The position numbers and the translations under genes were made by a program. From contig BJHF01000051.1 of NCBI GenBank assembly GCA_014191855.1, forward strand, positions 1 through 46,790: DNA of 46,790 bases, given 5' to 3'. Origin of the DNA: Deltaproteobacteria bacterium (GTDB lineage: Bacteria; Myxococcota_A; UBA796; SXON01). Below, one piece after another: positions 1-6,913 of the stretch. Within the stretch, counting starts at the first letter, position 1. The number at the start of each line of letters is the position of its first letter. The notes beneath the pieces were generated by a model that worked only from the letters and a program-made list of their open reading frames with translations, had not been told where the DNA came from and ran no database searches.

Positions 1-2
1 TG

Positions 3-431
3 CAGGCCCGTACCCGCGGCGCCCATCCGCTCACCGAGCGGGAGCTGGCCGAAGGCGATGTGTCGCTGGCCTACGTGTCGCGCCGGCTGCGTCGGTCCTA
101 CAGCGAGAGTGCCCTGATTCGCCGCGTGCTTCAGAGCTTGTGGCACCAGGTGAAGAACGCGCAGATCGTGTTTGTGGTCGGCACCATCCAGGAAGACGGC
201 ACGGTGACTGGCGGCACGGGTTGGTCGGTGGAGCTGGCCCGGATGTGGAACAAACGCCTATGGGTGTTCGACCAGGAAAAGGACAGTTGGTACCGGTGGA
301 CCGGAGACGAGTGGGAGGCCGGCCTGCCCGTGATCGACGGCGTAGGCTTCTGCGGTACAGGCACGCGGTACCTCACCGATGTCGGCCGCGCTGCGATCGA
401 CGATCTGTACGCGCGGTCGTTCGCCGGGTAG
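3..431 (+). CDS. SLOG/Rossmann-like nucleotide-binding protein, 5' truncated by window edge
   Basis: The reading frame is open from the first bases, so the true start lies upstream; an internal GTG at 60 is a less likely start because the upstream codons read as normal protein. The visible 142 residues hold a beta-strand (IVFVVG), a glycine-rich turn (GGTGWSVELARM), a second strand (RLWVFDQ) followed by tryptophans (SWYRWTGDEW), and a GTRYL motif before a final helix. This order resembles SLOG/LOG-like or deoxyribosyltransferase-like Rossmann folds that bind nucleotides, but no catalytic set can be confirmed. Assignment is inference from the glycine motif and strand order. It ends 9 bases before the next gene on the same strand. 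Confidence 0.5.
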   Translation, partial: QARTRGAHPLTERELAEGDVSLAYVSRRLRRSYSESALIRRVLQSLWHQVKNAQIVFVVGTIQEDGTVTGGTGWSVELARMWNKRLWVFDQEKDSWYRWTGDEWEAGLPVIDGVGFCGTGTRYLTDVGRAAIDDLYARSFAG

Positions 432-440
432 CTTCGGCGC

Positions 441-1085
441 ATGAAGCTCGGGCTGCTTGGATTCGTTATCGGCGCCCTCGCGGTTTACGCGGTGCGCATG
501 GCTCGGGTCGAGACGGCCCCGCAGGTGCCGGTGGTCGCTGAGTCCCCCGCCGCGCCGCGCGCCGCACGCTCGGCGCGACTGTCCCTTTCGGCGTGCCCGG
601 AGGTGGAGGGCGGCGAGGACCTGGCCTCGCTCCGCCGGGAGGTGGACGGGCTGCAAGCGGCGATCGCGACGCGCGAGGCTTCGCTCAAGCCCTGGATCGG
701 AGATCCACGGGACTTCCCAGAGGAATTCGACCCACGGGCCGGCCCGGAGCGCGCCGACTCGGAGGTGGAGAAGGCGCTCGCCGGGTCGCCGGCCACGGTG
801 CGGTATATCGATTGCTCCGAGTATCCCTGCCTCGCGGTCATTGACATTCCCTTCGGCGCGCAAGGCGAGATCGTGGACGAGTGGGTGGAAGGCACATTCG
901 CCAGGGTACAAGCGCATTTCGGGCTCCCAGCGTCCGGCACGTATGCGGGCGATCAATCGGGCGGCAGCTTTGGGATCGCCGTCATCCCCCTCTCGGACGC
1001 CGGTGGGGACACGGAGCTGATCCAGCGCACCGACGTGCGACAAGAGGTGATCGTTGCCGACGTGGGCTGGGAGGTGGCGGGATGA
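441..1085 (+). CDS. N-terminally anchored protein with CSEYPC motif (paralogue A)
   Basis: A 214-residue protein of unknown function. It starts with a membrane segment (about residues 2-19, preceded by a single Lys) and is probably anchored or secreted. A low-complexity Pro/Ala linker leads to a coiled-coil-like stretch (about 65-80, SLRREVDGLQAAIATREASL) and then a domain with a C-x-x-Y-P-C pair (DCSEYPCLAVIDIPF) flanked by beta-strands. The next gene has the same length and the equivalent motif (CDPYPCHGALLV), so the two look like tandem paralogues. The genes overlap by four bases (ATGA at 1082-1085), implying translational coupling. The two cysteines could form a disulfide in an exported domain; that is inference. 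Confidence 0.75.
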   Translation: MKLGLLGFVIGALAVYAVRMARVETAPQVPVVAESPAAPRAARSARLSLSACPEVEGGEDLASLRREVDGLQAAIATREASLKPWIGDPRDFPEEFDPRAGPERADSEVEKALAGSPATVRYIDCSEYPCLAVIDIPFGAQGEIVDEWVEGTFARVQAHFGLPASGTYAGDQSGGSFGIAVIPLSDAGGDTELIQRTDVRQEVIVADVGWEVAG

Positions 1086-1726
1086 GCCCGCTTCTCCGCG
1101 CGCTGGCGGGCGCGCTGCTGGGCGTCGGGCTCGGGGCGCTACTTCCCGTGTCGGGCGCCTCCCCGGCCGCCCCGATCGGGGTCGTGGCCTCGACGCCCCC
1201 TCCTCGTACACGCACGATTGGGGCGATCCCGGAGCGGTGCCCGGACGCAGCAGGCGTGGAGGAGTCACGGCGGCAGCTTTCCATGCTGAAGCGGTTCTCG
1301 GCGAAGCAGGTTGAAGGGCTGGACACGGCCGCACGGGTTTTGGGGGATCCGCTGGTCGACCCTGGCGGTTTTGAAGACGCTCCGACGTTCCTCGACGGCC
1401 TCGCAGTCGAGGGGGAGGTGTTGTCGGTGCAATGCGATCCATACCCCTGTCATGGCGCACTCCTCGTTTCTGGCGCGAATCGGGAGGCCCGTGCGGCGGA
1501 GCTGCGGGCGGTCATCCTGGCGAAGTATCCGTCGGCGCTCCTGCCGGAATCGGCGGATGATCTTGCGCCGGGGGTGAGGGGTGTTTCGTTTGTGGTCGCG
1601 GCGGCCCCGGCGAACGACCAGCAGGCCTATCGACTCCGTCGGCTCAGCCTTTGGGCGATGCGGGCCGGCAGTTCGACCGCGTTCGGGCTCGCGTCCCGGG
1701 AAGCATCCCCGACCGCTACGCCGTAG
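1082..1726 (+). CDS. N-terminally anchored protein with CDPYPC motif (paralogue B)
   Basis: A 214-residue protein of unknown function starting at the ATG that overlaps the stop of the previous gene. An Ala/Gly/Leu-rich hydrophobic segment (about residues 4-25) looks like a signal anchor and is followed by a Pro/Thr-rich linker. Further on are a helical stretch (EESRRQLSMLKRFSAKQ) and a beta-rich part with the C-x-x-Y-P-C pair. Its layout repeats that of the upstream gene: anchor, linker, helix, YPC motif, then a predicted alpha/beta tail. Its 3' end overlaps the convergent rhodanese gene by 11 bases, with stop codons interlocked at 1716-1726. Confidence 0.75.
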   Translation: MSPLLRALAGALLGVGLGALLPVSGASPAAPIGVVASTPPPRTRTIGAIPERCPDAAGVEESRRQLSMLKRFSAKQVEGLDTAARVLGDPLVDPGGFEDAPTFLDGLAVEGEVLSVQCDPYPCHGALLVSGANREARAAELRAVILAKYPSALLPESADDLAPGVRGVSFVVAAAPANDQQAYRLRRLSLWAMRAGSSTAFGLASREASPTATP

Positions 1727-2291
1727 TTCGCCTCTCCACCCAATACCCCTGCTCGTCGCGAACGCGGCACCGCAGCTCGCCGCCCTCCTCCGCGATGACC
1801 TCGCCTTTGGCCTCGGGAGCCCAAGCCCCGTCCACCATCCCGGCGGGTAGGGTGACGAATCGCCCTGGGCCGCCGGCCGGAACTACCGTCGGGCCGACCG
1901 CATGGATGCCGCCCGAAAGCGACACGGCAAACGCAAATCCCTGCTCCCGCAGCCAGTGGGCAACGCCCCACGAGCGGGCTCCCGCGGCGCAGTAGACGGT
2001 GATCGGTCGGTCCTTCGGGAGCCGCTCCAGGCAGTGTGGAACCAGATCCATGGGGATCAGCATCGCCCCCACTGCAACCCCGGAGGCCAGCTCCCCGGGC
2101 TCACGGATGTCGAGCAGAAGCGAGCCGGGGATAGGCGTTTCGACCTCAAGATCGTCAGCCGGCTCCGGCTCCGGCGGCGGGGGCGGGGCCATGGTCCAGC
2201 GATTCGCGGCCACCGGTGTTCCACGTGGAACATTCGGACGGTCTCCGACGAAGGCCCGGTCCGCCAGGTTTCGGAGCAGGCGGCGGATCAT
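1716..2291 (-). CDS. Rhodanese-like sulfurtransferase domain protein
   Basis: A 191-residue protein whose central part is a single rhodanese domain. Visible signatures are LLLDIREPGE (about residues 58-67) and the active-site loop YCAAGARS with catalytic Cys101, followed by the helix SWGVAHWLREQGF and the strand-turn SLSGGIHAVG. Such domains carry persulfide sulfur on the cysteine. The N-terminal 40 residues are basic and then proline-rich, and a 50-residue C-terminal tail is unlike the core family. The ATG at 2291 overlaps the stop of the upstream glycosidase gene (TCAT on the plus strand at 2288-2291), so this start is preferred over longer frames. A parS palindrome lies inside its coding sequence at 2217-2232. 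Confidence 0.85.
   Translation of the reverse strand: MIRRLLRNLADRAFVGDRPNVPRGTPVAANRWTMAPPPPPEPEPADDLEVETPIPGSLLLDIREPGELASGVAVGAMLIPMDLVPHCLERLPKDRPITVYCAAGARSWGVAHWLREQGFAFAVSLSGGIHAVGPTVVPAGGPGRFVTLPAGMVDGAWAPEAKGEVIAEEGGELRCRVRDEQGYWVERRTTA
2217..2232. promoter_or_regulatory. parS site (ParB-binding centromere-like palindrome)
   Basis: The 16-base sequence TGTTCCACGTGGAACA is a perfect palindrome and fits the bacterial parS consensus TGTTNCACGTGNAACA at every fixed position. ParB/Spo0J loads on such sites and spreads to organise and segregate the origin region; they usually lie near oriC. Here it is embedded in codons of the rhodanese gene, which is common for parS. A second near-copy occurs at 33401-33416. 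The parA/parB genes themselves are not in the window. Confidence 0.85.
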
Positions 2292-3349
2292 GCGGTGTAC
2301 CAGGCCCGCAGGATGCGTTCGGCCGGCTGATCCGCGGGCACAAACGGGTCGTTCTCCCCCGGTAGATCGGTGAACCACTTCCAGAACCACGCGCCCTGGA
2401 ACCACGGGCGGGCGCTCGCCGCGCGAAACAGCGCTTCGTAGCCGCGGGCCTGGGTGGCCGGGTCGGGCGCGCCGTTCCCCGGATCCCACGGCTTCTCCGT
2501 TCCCCCCACCACGCTTCGGTAGCCGCACTCGGGGAACACCACGGGGCGGCCCTTCGCGACGGCGGCGATGGCGTCGAGGTGGGGGCCCCAGCTCGCGACC
2601 AGCGCTTCCGTCGTGATGCCGATGAGCGGAAAGTACGCGTTCACGCCGATGAGATCGAAGGCTTCCCAGTCGGTGAAGATCTGGAACTCCTCATACCAGT
2701 TGGCAGCGTAGAGCAGCTTCCCCGAAAAGTGTTCGCGGCAGGCCGCGGCTACCTTCGCCCACGCCCCAGGGTTGTTGCGCGTGGCGCTCGTAAACTCAAG
2801 GCCGACACAGAGATGGGTGCAGCCGGTTTCGGCGGCCAGCTTTGCGCAGTGGACGGCCCAACGCGTGTAGCTCTCGAACCAGCGCGCCCAGCCGGCGGGG
2901 CTGAACTCGAGATCGCCGTTCCCCTTGCCCGTCACGAACGCCCAGCTCCACAGGTGCGGCTTGAGCGTGACCTCAAAGCCAAGCTCCCGAAGTTGCGCGA
3001 CCTGCGCGCGGAGGTCGTCGTCCCCCAACGTGGCGTCGCCACCGAATTGAACTTCCTCGGAGGAGAGGGTCGTCATGTAACAGAATGGGTTCAAGGCGAT
3101 GTTTCGGACGCCAATCGCCCATAGTCGTTCGGCCTGGACGCGCGCCCTCGCGCTCCCGTAGCCGTAGCCGCGCTCGTGCAGGTGCGCGAAGTTCATCCCT
3201 CGCGCGAAGGCGGCCCCGAGCGGCCGGGGTTGCGGGATTGGCAGCTCGGACCCGCCGCCAGGCGCCAACGCCTCCGCCCCCGGCACACAGCCAATCGCAG
3301 CGGCTGTGAGTCCGCCGAGGAGGGCACGTCGAGTCGGGTCAGGCGGCAA
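2288..3349 (-). CDS. GH113-like glycoside hydrolase (TIM barrel), Tat-type lipoprotein
   Basis: A 353-residue exported TIM-barrel protein resembling glycoside hydrolase family 113 (beta-mannanase-type). Family-like features are LKPHLWSW, the acid/base-type strand end VGLEF, the strand DLIGVNAYFPL and the nucleophile-type motif VVFPECGYRS. The N-terminus has a twin-arginine-like signal (TRRALLGGL) followed by a possible lipobox cysteine (AAIGC), suggesting folded export and lipidation. The TTG at 3349 is chosen because it directly precedes the signal with GGGAG upstream; the frame is open much further upstream, but that part reads as the antisense of another gene. It is coupled to the rhodanese gene downstream. 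The substrate is not established. Confidence 0.75.
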   Translation of the reverse strand: MPPDPTRRALLGGLTAAAIGCVPGAEALAPGGGSELPIPQPRPLGAAFARGMNFAHLHERGYGYGSARARVQAERLWAIGVRNIALNPFCYMTTLSSEEVQFGGDATLGDDDLRAQVAQLRELGFEVTLKPHLWSWAFVTGKGNGDLEFSPAGWARWFESYTRWAVHCAKLAAETGCTHLCVGLEFTSATRNNPGAWAKVAAACREHFSGKLLYAANWYEEFQIFTDWEAFDLIGVNAYFPLIGITTEALVASWGPHLDAIAAVAKGRPVVFPECGYRSVVGGTEKPWDPGNGAPDPATQARGYEALFRAASARPWFQGAWFWKWFTDLPGENDPFVPADQPAERILRAWYTA

Positions 3350-3397
3350 CGGAGCTCCCGGCGGAGCGTATCGTCCCCGGCGCGGATAGACGCCCTC

Positions 3398-3850
3398 GTG
3401 CTGTTCACCACCCTTTCGTTCCTCGCCTGCACCCCCGCGATGATGGCGCTCCAACGGGAGAACCTCGACAAGGGGCACCTCGGCGAGGGCGTGGACATCT
3501 ACTGGAAGGCCGCACGATGGGGCGATGTGGCCACGCTCTCGTCCTTGATGGTGCGCCCTGAAGACCAGCTCGCGGTGGCGCGGGTGCTCGCGTCCCCGAC
3601 CCTTCGTGTGACGGACGTTCGGGTGCTCCAGGTGGTTGTCGGTCCGGAGCTCATCGCGCGGCGCGACCGGGACCGCACCGACGTGAACCAACGTTGGCGC
3701 GAGGGCACGGCCCTCGTTCAGGTCGAGGTGTACGCGCTCGCGACCGATCGCGTAGAGTCGACGACGGAAGAGCAGAAGTGGGTGATGGACGTGCGTGGGT
3801 GGCACGTGGATACCGAGGCTTCGCCGATCGACGCGGACCGGCCCTGGTAG
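3398..3850 (+). CDS. Small predicted lipoprotein of unknown function
   Basis: A 150-residue protein starting at GTG 3398 with a short hydrophobic segment and lipobox (LSFLAC, Cys about residue 10). The frame is open upstream but there reads as the antisense of the glycosidase gene. The mature part begins with a helix and holds an alpha/beta domain with the fragments DVATLSSLMVRPEDQ and KWVMDVRGWHVDTE, a layout reminiscent of small NTF2-like or DUF4878-like lipoproteins. That resemblance is weak. It diverges from the glycosidase across 48 bases and lies 78 bases before the AHSA1 gene. Confidence 0.65.
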   Translation: MLFTTLSFLACTPAMMALQRENLDKGHLGEGVDIYWKAARWGDVATLSSLMVRPEDQLAVARVLASPTLRVTDVRVLQVVVGPELIARRDRDRTDVNQRWREGTALVQVEVYALATDRVESTTEEQKWVMDVRGWHVDTEASPIDADRPW

Positions 3851-3928
3851 GGTGGGGGTGGGCGAATCGGGTGATCCCGACGTTGCGCTCAACTCGACGC
3901 TGTCCTCACCCCACCGAAGGAGTAGTCC

Positions 3929-4897
3929 ATGCCCATTGTCTCGATTTCGTCCGACCCCAAGGCCCTCACGCTCACGGTCGTGGGCGAATACCCCGTGTCG
4001 CTGGAGCGCCTCTGGGCCGCTTGGGCAGATCCCCGGCAATTGGAGCGCTTCTGGGGCCCGCCCACCTGGCCGGCCACGTTCACGCGGCACGACATGGTGG
4101 TGGGCGGTGAGTCCCAGTACCGGATGACCGGCCCGAACGGAGAGTCGAGCGCGGGCTACTGGCGCTTTTTGGCGGTGGAGCCCGGCCGTGGTTTCGAGGT
4201 GCAGGATGGCTTCTGCCACCCCGACGGGCGCCCAAACCTAGACCTGCCGGGCTGCCATATGCGGGCGAACTTCGAGTCCTTTCCCGGCGGTGCCCGCTTC
4301 GTGCTCACGACCCGATTTCCGAGCGTGGCGGCGATGGAGCAGCTCGTGGCGATGGGCATGATGGAGGGGTTGCGCAGCGCGCTTGCCCAGATGGACGACG
4401 TGGTGGCCGAGCTCCGCGCGCGGTTCGCCGGCACCGAACTGGAGGTGCTGGACGACACCCACGCGCGTATCACTCGCGACGTGCGCGGCAGCCTCGAACA
4501 GGTGTGGCGCGCTCACCACGAGCCAGCGCTGCTGCAGCGCTGGATGCTGGGTCCCGACGGATGGACGATGCCCGTGTGCGAGGTGGCCACGGCGGTGGGC
4601 GAGACCTACCGCTACGAGTGGGCCGCCGTGGATGGCAGCGCGCGCTTCGGCTTCACCGGGACGCTGCTCGAGTCCGAGCCCCCGCGGCGCGCCACCACCA
4701 CCGAGGCCATGATCGGCATGGAAGGTCCGGGCACCCACAACGAATTGCTGCTCAGCCCGCTCCCGGGCGACCGCACCCGAATCACGCTGCTCATCACCTA
4801 CCCCTCGAAGGAGCTCCGCGACATGGTGCTTGGCACCGGGATGGTCGATGGGATGGAGATCTCCTACCAGCGCATGGAGTCGGTGCTGGCGGGGTGA
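3929..4897 (+). CDS. Tandem AHSA1/SRPBCC-domain protein
   Basis: A 322-residue cytosolic protein made of two SRPBCC (START-like, AHSA1-type) domains. The first (about 10-150) has VSLERLWAAWADPRQLERFWGP and the second (about 170-320) has GSLEQVWRAHHEPALLQRWMLGP. Both are the characteristic helix after the first strand, with the W-x-P/W-x-x-GP signature. These helix-grip folds enclose small hydrophobic ligands; bacterial members are generally of unknown substrate. Most are single-domain proteins of about 150 residues, so this is an internal duplication or fusion. A strong ribosome-binding site (GAAGGAG at 3916-3922) sits 6 bases before the ATG. Confidence 0.88.
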   Translation: MPIVSISSDPKALTLTVVGEYPVSLERLWAAWADPRQLERFWGPPTWPATFTRHDMVVGGESQYRMTGPNGESSAGYWRFLAVEPGRGFEVQDGFCHPDGRPNLDLPGCHMRANFESFPGGARFVLTTRFPSVAAMEQLVAMGMMEGLRSALAQMDDVVAELRARFAGTELEVLDDTHARITRDVRGSLEQVWRAHHEPALLQRWMLGPDGWTMPVCEVATAVGETYRYEWAAVDGSARFGFTGTLLESEPPRRATTTEAMIGMEGPGTHNELLLSPLPGDRTRITLLITYPSKELRDMVLGTGMVDGMEISYQRMESVLAG

Positions 4898-4978
4898 AGC
4901 CCGAGGCCCGAGGTCCACACCGCCGCCCTCGCAGGGTTCGCCGGCGCCCCCAAGCCTGGCTGCGCGCTAAGCTTGCCC

Positions 4979-6214
4979 ATGTCCTGGCACTTGCTGTCGT
5001 TGGTCCTCATCGGTTGCGCGGAGGCGTTGCCCGACGACACCGAGAGCTGCAGTCCAGAGCCGGTGTGCGAGGAGGGGGTTGTGGTCACAACGAGCGCCGA
5101 ACGCGCACTTTCGCCGCCGATTACGGTTCCGCATGGTCCCCGGCAGATCGTCGTTGGGGACCTTCGCGGGAGCGGCGATCGGCAGATCTACGTCGCGACC
5201 AGCACCACCCTCACGAGGCTGGACGGGGAAGGCTGGACATCGGCGACGGACCTCTGGACGACCTCGGACACCGCGATCGTGCCATTGCTCGCGGATCTCA
5301 CCGGTGATGGGGTGCTGGATTTGGAGCTCGGGCTCCCCGGGAGTGATGGCGGAGCCGGTCAGGTGGTGATTTTCCCCGGTCCGGTGGCGGAGCCGCTCTC
5401 GTGGGACTCCCCGCACTTCGAGCTGCAAGGCGCCGATGGTGTCGGCAGTGAGCTCGTGGCCGCCGATCTCAACGGCGACGGCGCTCTCGACCTCAAAGCC
5501 ACGGCGCCCGGCGCGATCTGGGTCAAGCCCGGGCCGATCGGGGCGGATGAACCCTTCGGATCCGCAGCAGACTCCACCTGGACGTGGGACTCCGCGCCGG
5601 ATGCCTCCTCCACCGTCCTTGACTTCGACCTGGATGGCGGGGCGGACCTGCTGTTCAGCAGCTTCGAAGCTTCCGACGACTGCGGCGGTCGGATCGGGGC
5701 GCTGCGCCTCGTGAGGGGCCCGGTGGCGTCGGGAGAATTTGCAGTGGCGGAGGCCGAGTTGGTGTTTGTCCCGCCCCCCGAGGCGGCCGCGCCGCCGTGG
5801 TTCGACGATGCCGACGGCGATGGCTTCGCGGACATGTTCCTGCCGCTTGATACCGCCGAGATCGCCATCTACGCGGGGCCGTTAGCTGCCCATGACGCAC
5901 CGGTTGCGCGGTTTTCCGCTCCCGGAATCGCCTTCTTCACCGCTGACTTTGACGGGGACGGCGTTCTCGACCTGGTCCAGCAGTCGTACTACGCCAACAC
6001 GCCGCTGCTCTCGCTGGGACGGCTCGCGGAGCTTCCAGCCGACATGCTGGACGGTTGCGCCTTCGAGGCCGACGAGGCGTGGACGGGCGGCGCCGCCTTC
6101 CCAGACGCCGGCTGGGTCGGAGACCTTGACGGCGACGCCCTCGCCGATGCCATCGTCGAGTCCACCGCGGAGGACGGATCAGGCGTGATCCAGCTCATGC
6201 TCGGGGCGCGGTGA
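4979..6214 (+). CDS. FG-GAP/VCBS-repeat lipoprotein
   Basis: A 411-residue predicted surface or periplasmic lipoprotein. A short uncharged signal peptide ends in a lipobox (LVLIGC, Cys13). The mature part carries at least six Ca-binding-type loops of the FG-GAP/VCBS kind: DLTGDGVLD, DLNGDGALD, DFDLDGGAD, DADGDGFAD, DFDGDGVLD and DLDGDALAD, spaced about 50-70 residues apart. This fits an integrin-alpha-like beta-propeller. The ATG at 4979 is preferred over the in-frame TTG two codons upstream. It is convergent with ssb, with a 31-base gap. Function beyond a probable calcium-stabilised binding propeller is unknown. Confidence 0.85.
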   Translation: MSWHLLSLVLIGCAEALPDDTESCSPEPVCEEGVVVTTSAERALSPPITVPHGPRQIVVGDLRGSGDRQIYVATSTTLTRLDGEGWTSATDLWTTSDTAIVPLLADLTGDGVLDLELGLPGSDGGAGQVVIFPGPVAEPLSWDSPHFELQGADGVGSELVAADLNGDGALDLKATAPGAIWVKPGPIGADEPFGSAADSTWTWDSAPDASSTVLDFDLDGGADLLFSSFEASDDCGGRIGALRLVRGPVASGEFAVAEAELVFVPPPEAAAPPWFDDADGDGFADMFLPLDTAEIAIYAGPLAAHDAPVARFSAPGIAFFTADFDGDGVLDLVQQSYYANTPLLSLGRLAELPADMLDGCAFEADEAWTGGAAFPDAGWVGDLDGDALADAIVESTAEDGSGVIQLMLGAR

Positions 6215-6245
6215 GCGGGCGCGAGCCGCCCGATCACCAGTTTGG

Positions 6246-6806
6246 CTAGAACGGAATGTCGTCGTCTCCGTGGCTGGGCGGCATCTCGTCCTGCCCGGGG
6301 TTCTCGTTCCCGCGCGAGGGGCCGCTCGGCGCGTTCGGGCGATTTCCACCGCCGCCACCGCCGCCACCGCCGCGGTTGCCGCTGTACCCGCCGCCGCCGG
6401 AGTACCCACCGCCGCCGCCGCCGCCGCCACCGGAGTAGCCGCCGCGACCGCCCCCTCCTTCTTCGCCACCGCCGCCGCCCTGCGACGCACCGAGGAACTT
6501 CACGCTCTCGGCCACGACCTCCGTCGTGTAGCGATCCTTGCCTTCTTTGTCCTGCCACTTCCGGGTTTGAAGGCGCCCTTCTACGTAGAGTTGCTTGCCC
6601 TTCTTGCAGTACTTGTGCACGTTCTCGGCATCGCGCCCCCACAGCACGATGTTGTGCCACTCCGTGCGCTCCTGGAGGTTCCCATCGCGATCCTTGAACT
6701 TCTCGCTCGTGGCGAGGGTGACCGACCCCACGGCCGTGCCGCTGTTGGTGGTGCGGAGCTCTGGATCCTTGCCGAGATTGCCGATGAGAATGACCTTGTT
6801 GACCAC
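6246..6806 (-). CDS. ssb: Single-stranded DNA-binding protein
   Basis: A 186-residue SSB. The N-terminal OB-fold (about 1-110) begins VNKVILIGNLGKDPELR and contains TEWHNIVLWGRDAENV and KGKQLYVEGRLQTRKWQDKEG, all typical of SSB. A very glycine/tyrosine/arginine-rich disordered linker (about 113-165) leads to the acidic tip DDDIPF, the conserved peptide that recruits replication and repair partners. The start is GTG at 6806 with AGGTG just upstream. The linker has long runs of Gly/Ser-Gly repeats, more repetitive than in E. coli SSB. It diverges from the response-regulator gene across about 107 bases. Confidence 0.97.
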   Translation of the reverse strand: MVNKVILIGNLGKDPELRTTNSGTAVGSVTLATSEKFKDRDGNLQERTEWHNIVLWGRDAENVHKYCKKGKQLYVEGRLQTRKWQDKEGKDRYTTEVVAESVKFLGASQGGGGGEEGGGGRGGYSGGGGGGGGGYSGGGGYSGNRGGGGGGGGGNRPNAPSGPSRGNENPGQDEMPPSHGDDDIPF

Positions 6807-6913
6807 GGTGCACCTGAGAGGAGAGGCGCTACCCTATCACCCCCGCCCGGCGCGATGGTGCCAGAAAATGGCTGGATCGCGACGAGCGGCCCTGCGCGCG
6901 GTACGATCGCCGG

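Noticed and set aside
258..1460. Long minus-strand open frame of 400 codons
   Set aside because: It is the antisense of the two coupled anchored genes; its translation is Arg/Pro-rich without domain features, typical of a high-GC shadow frame.
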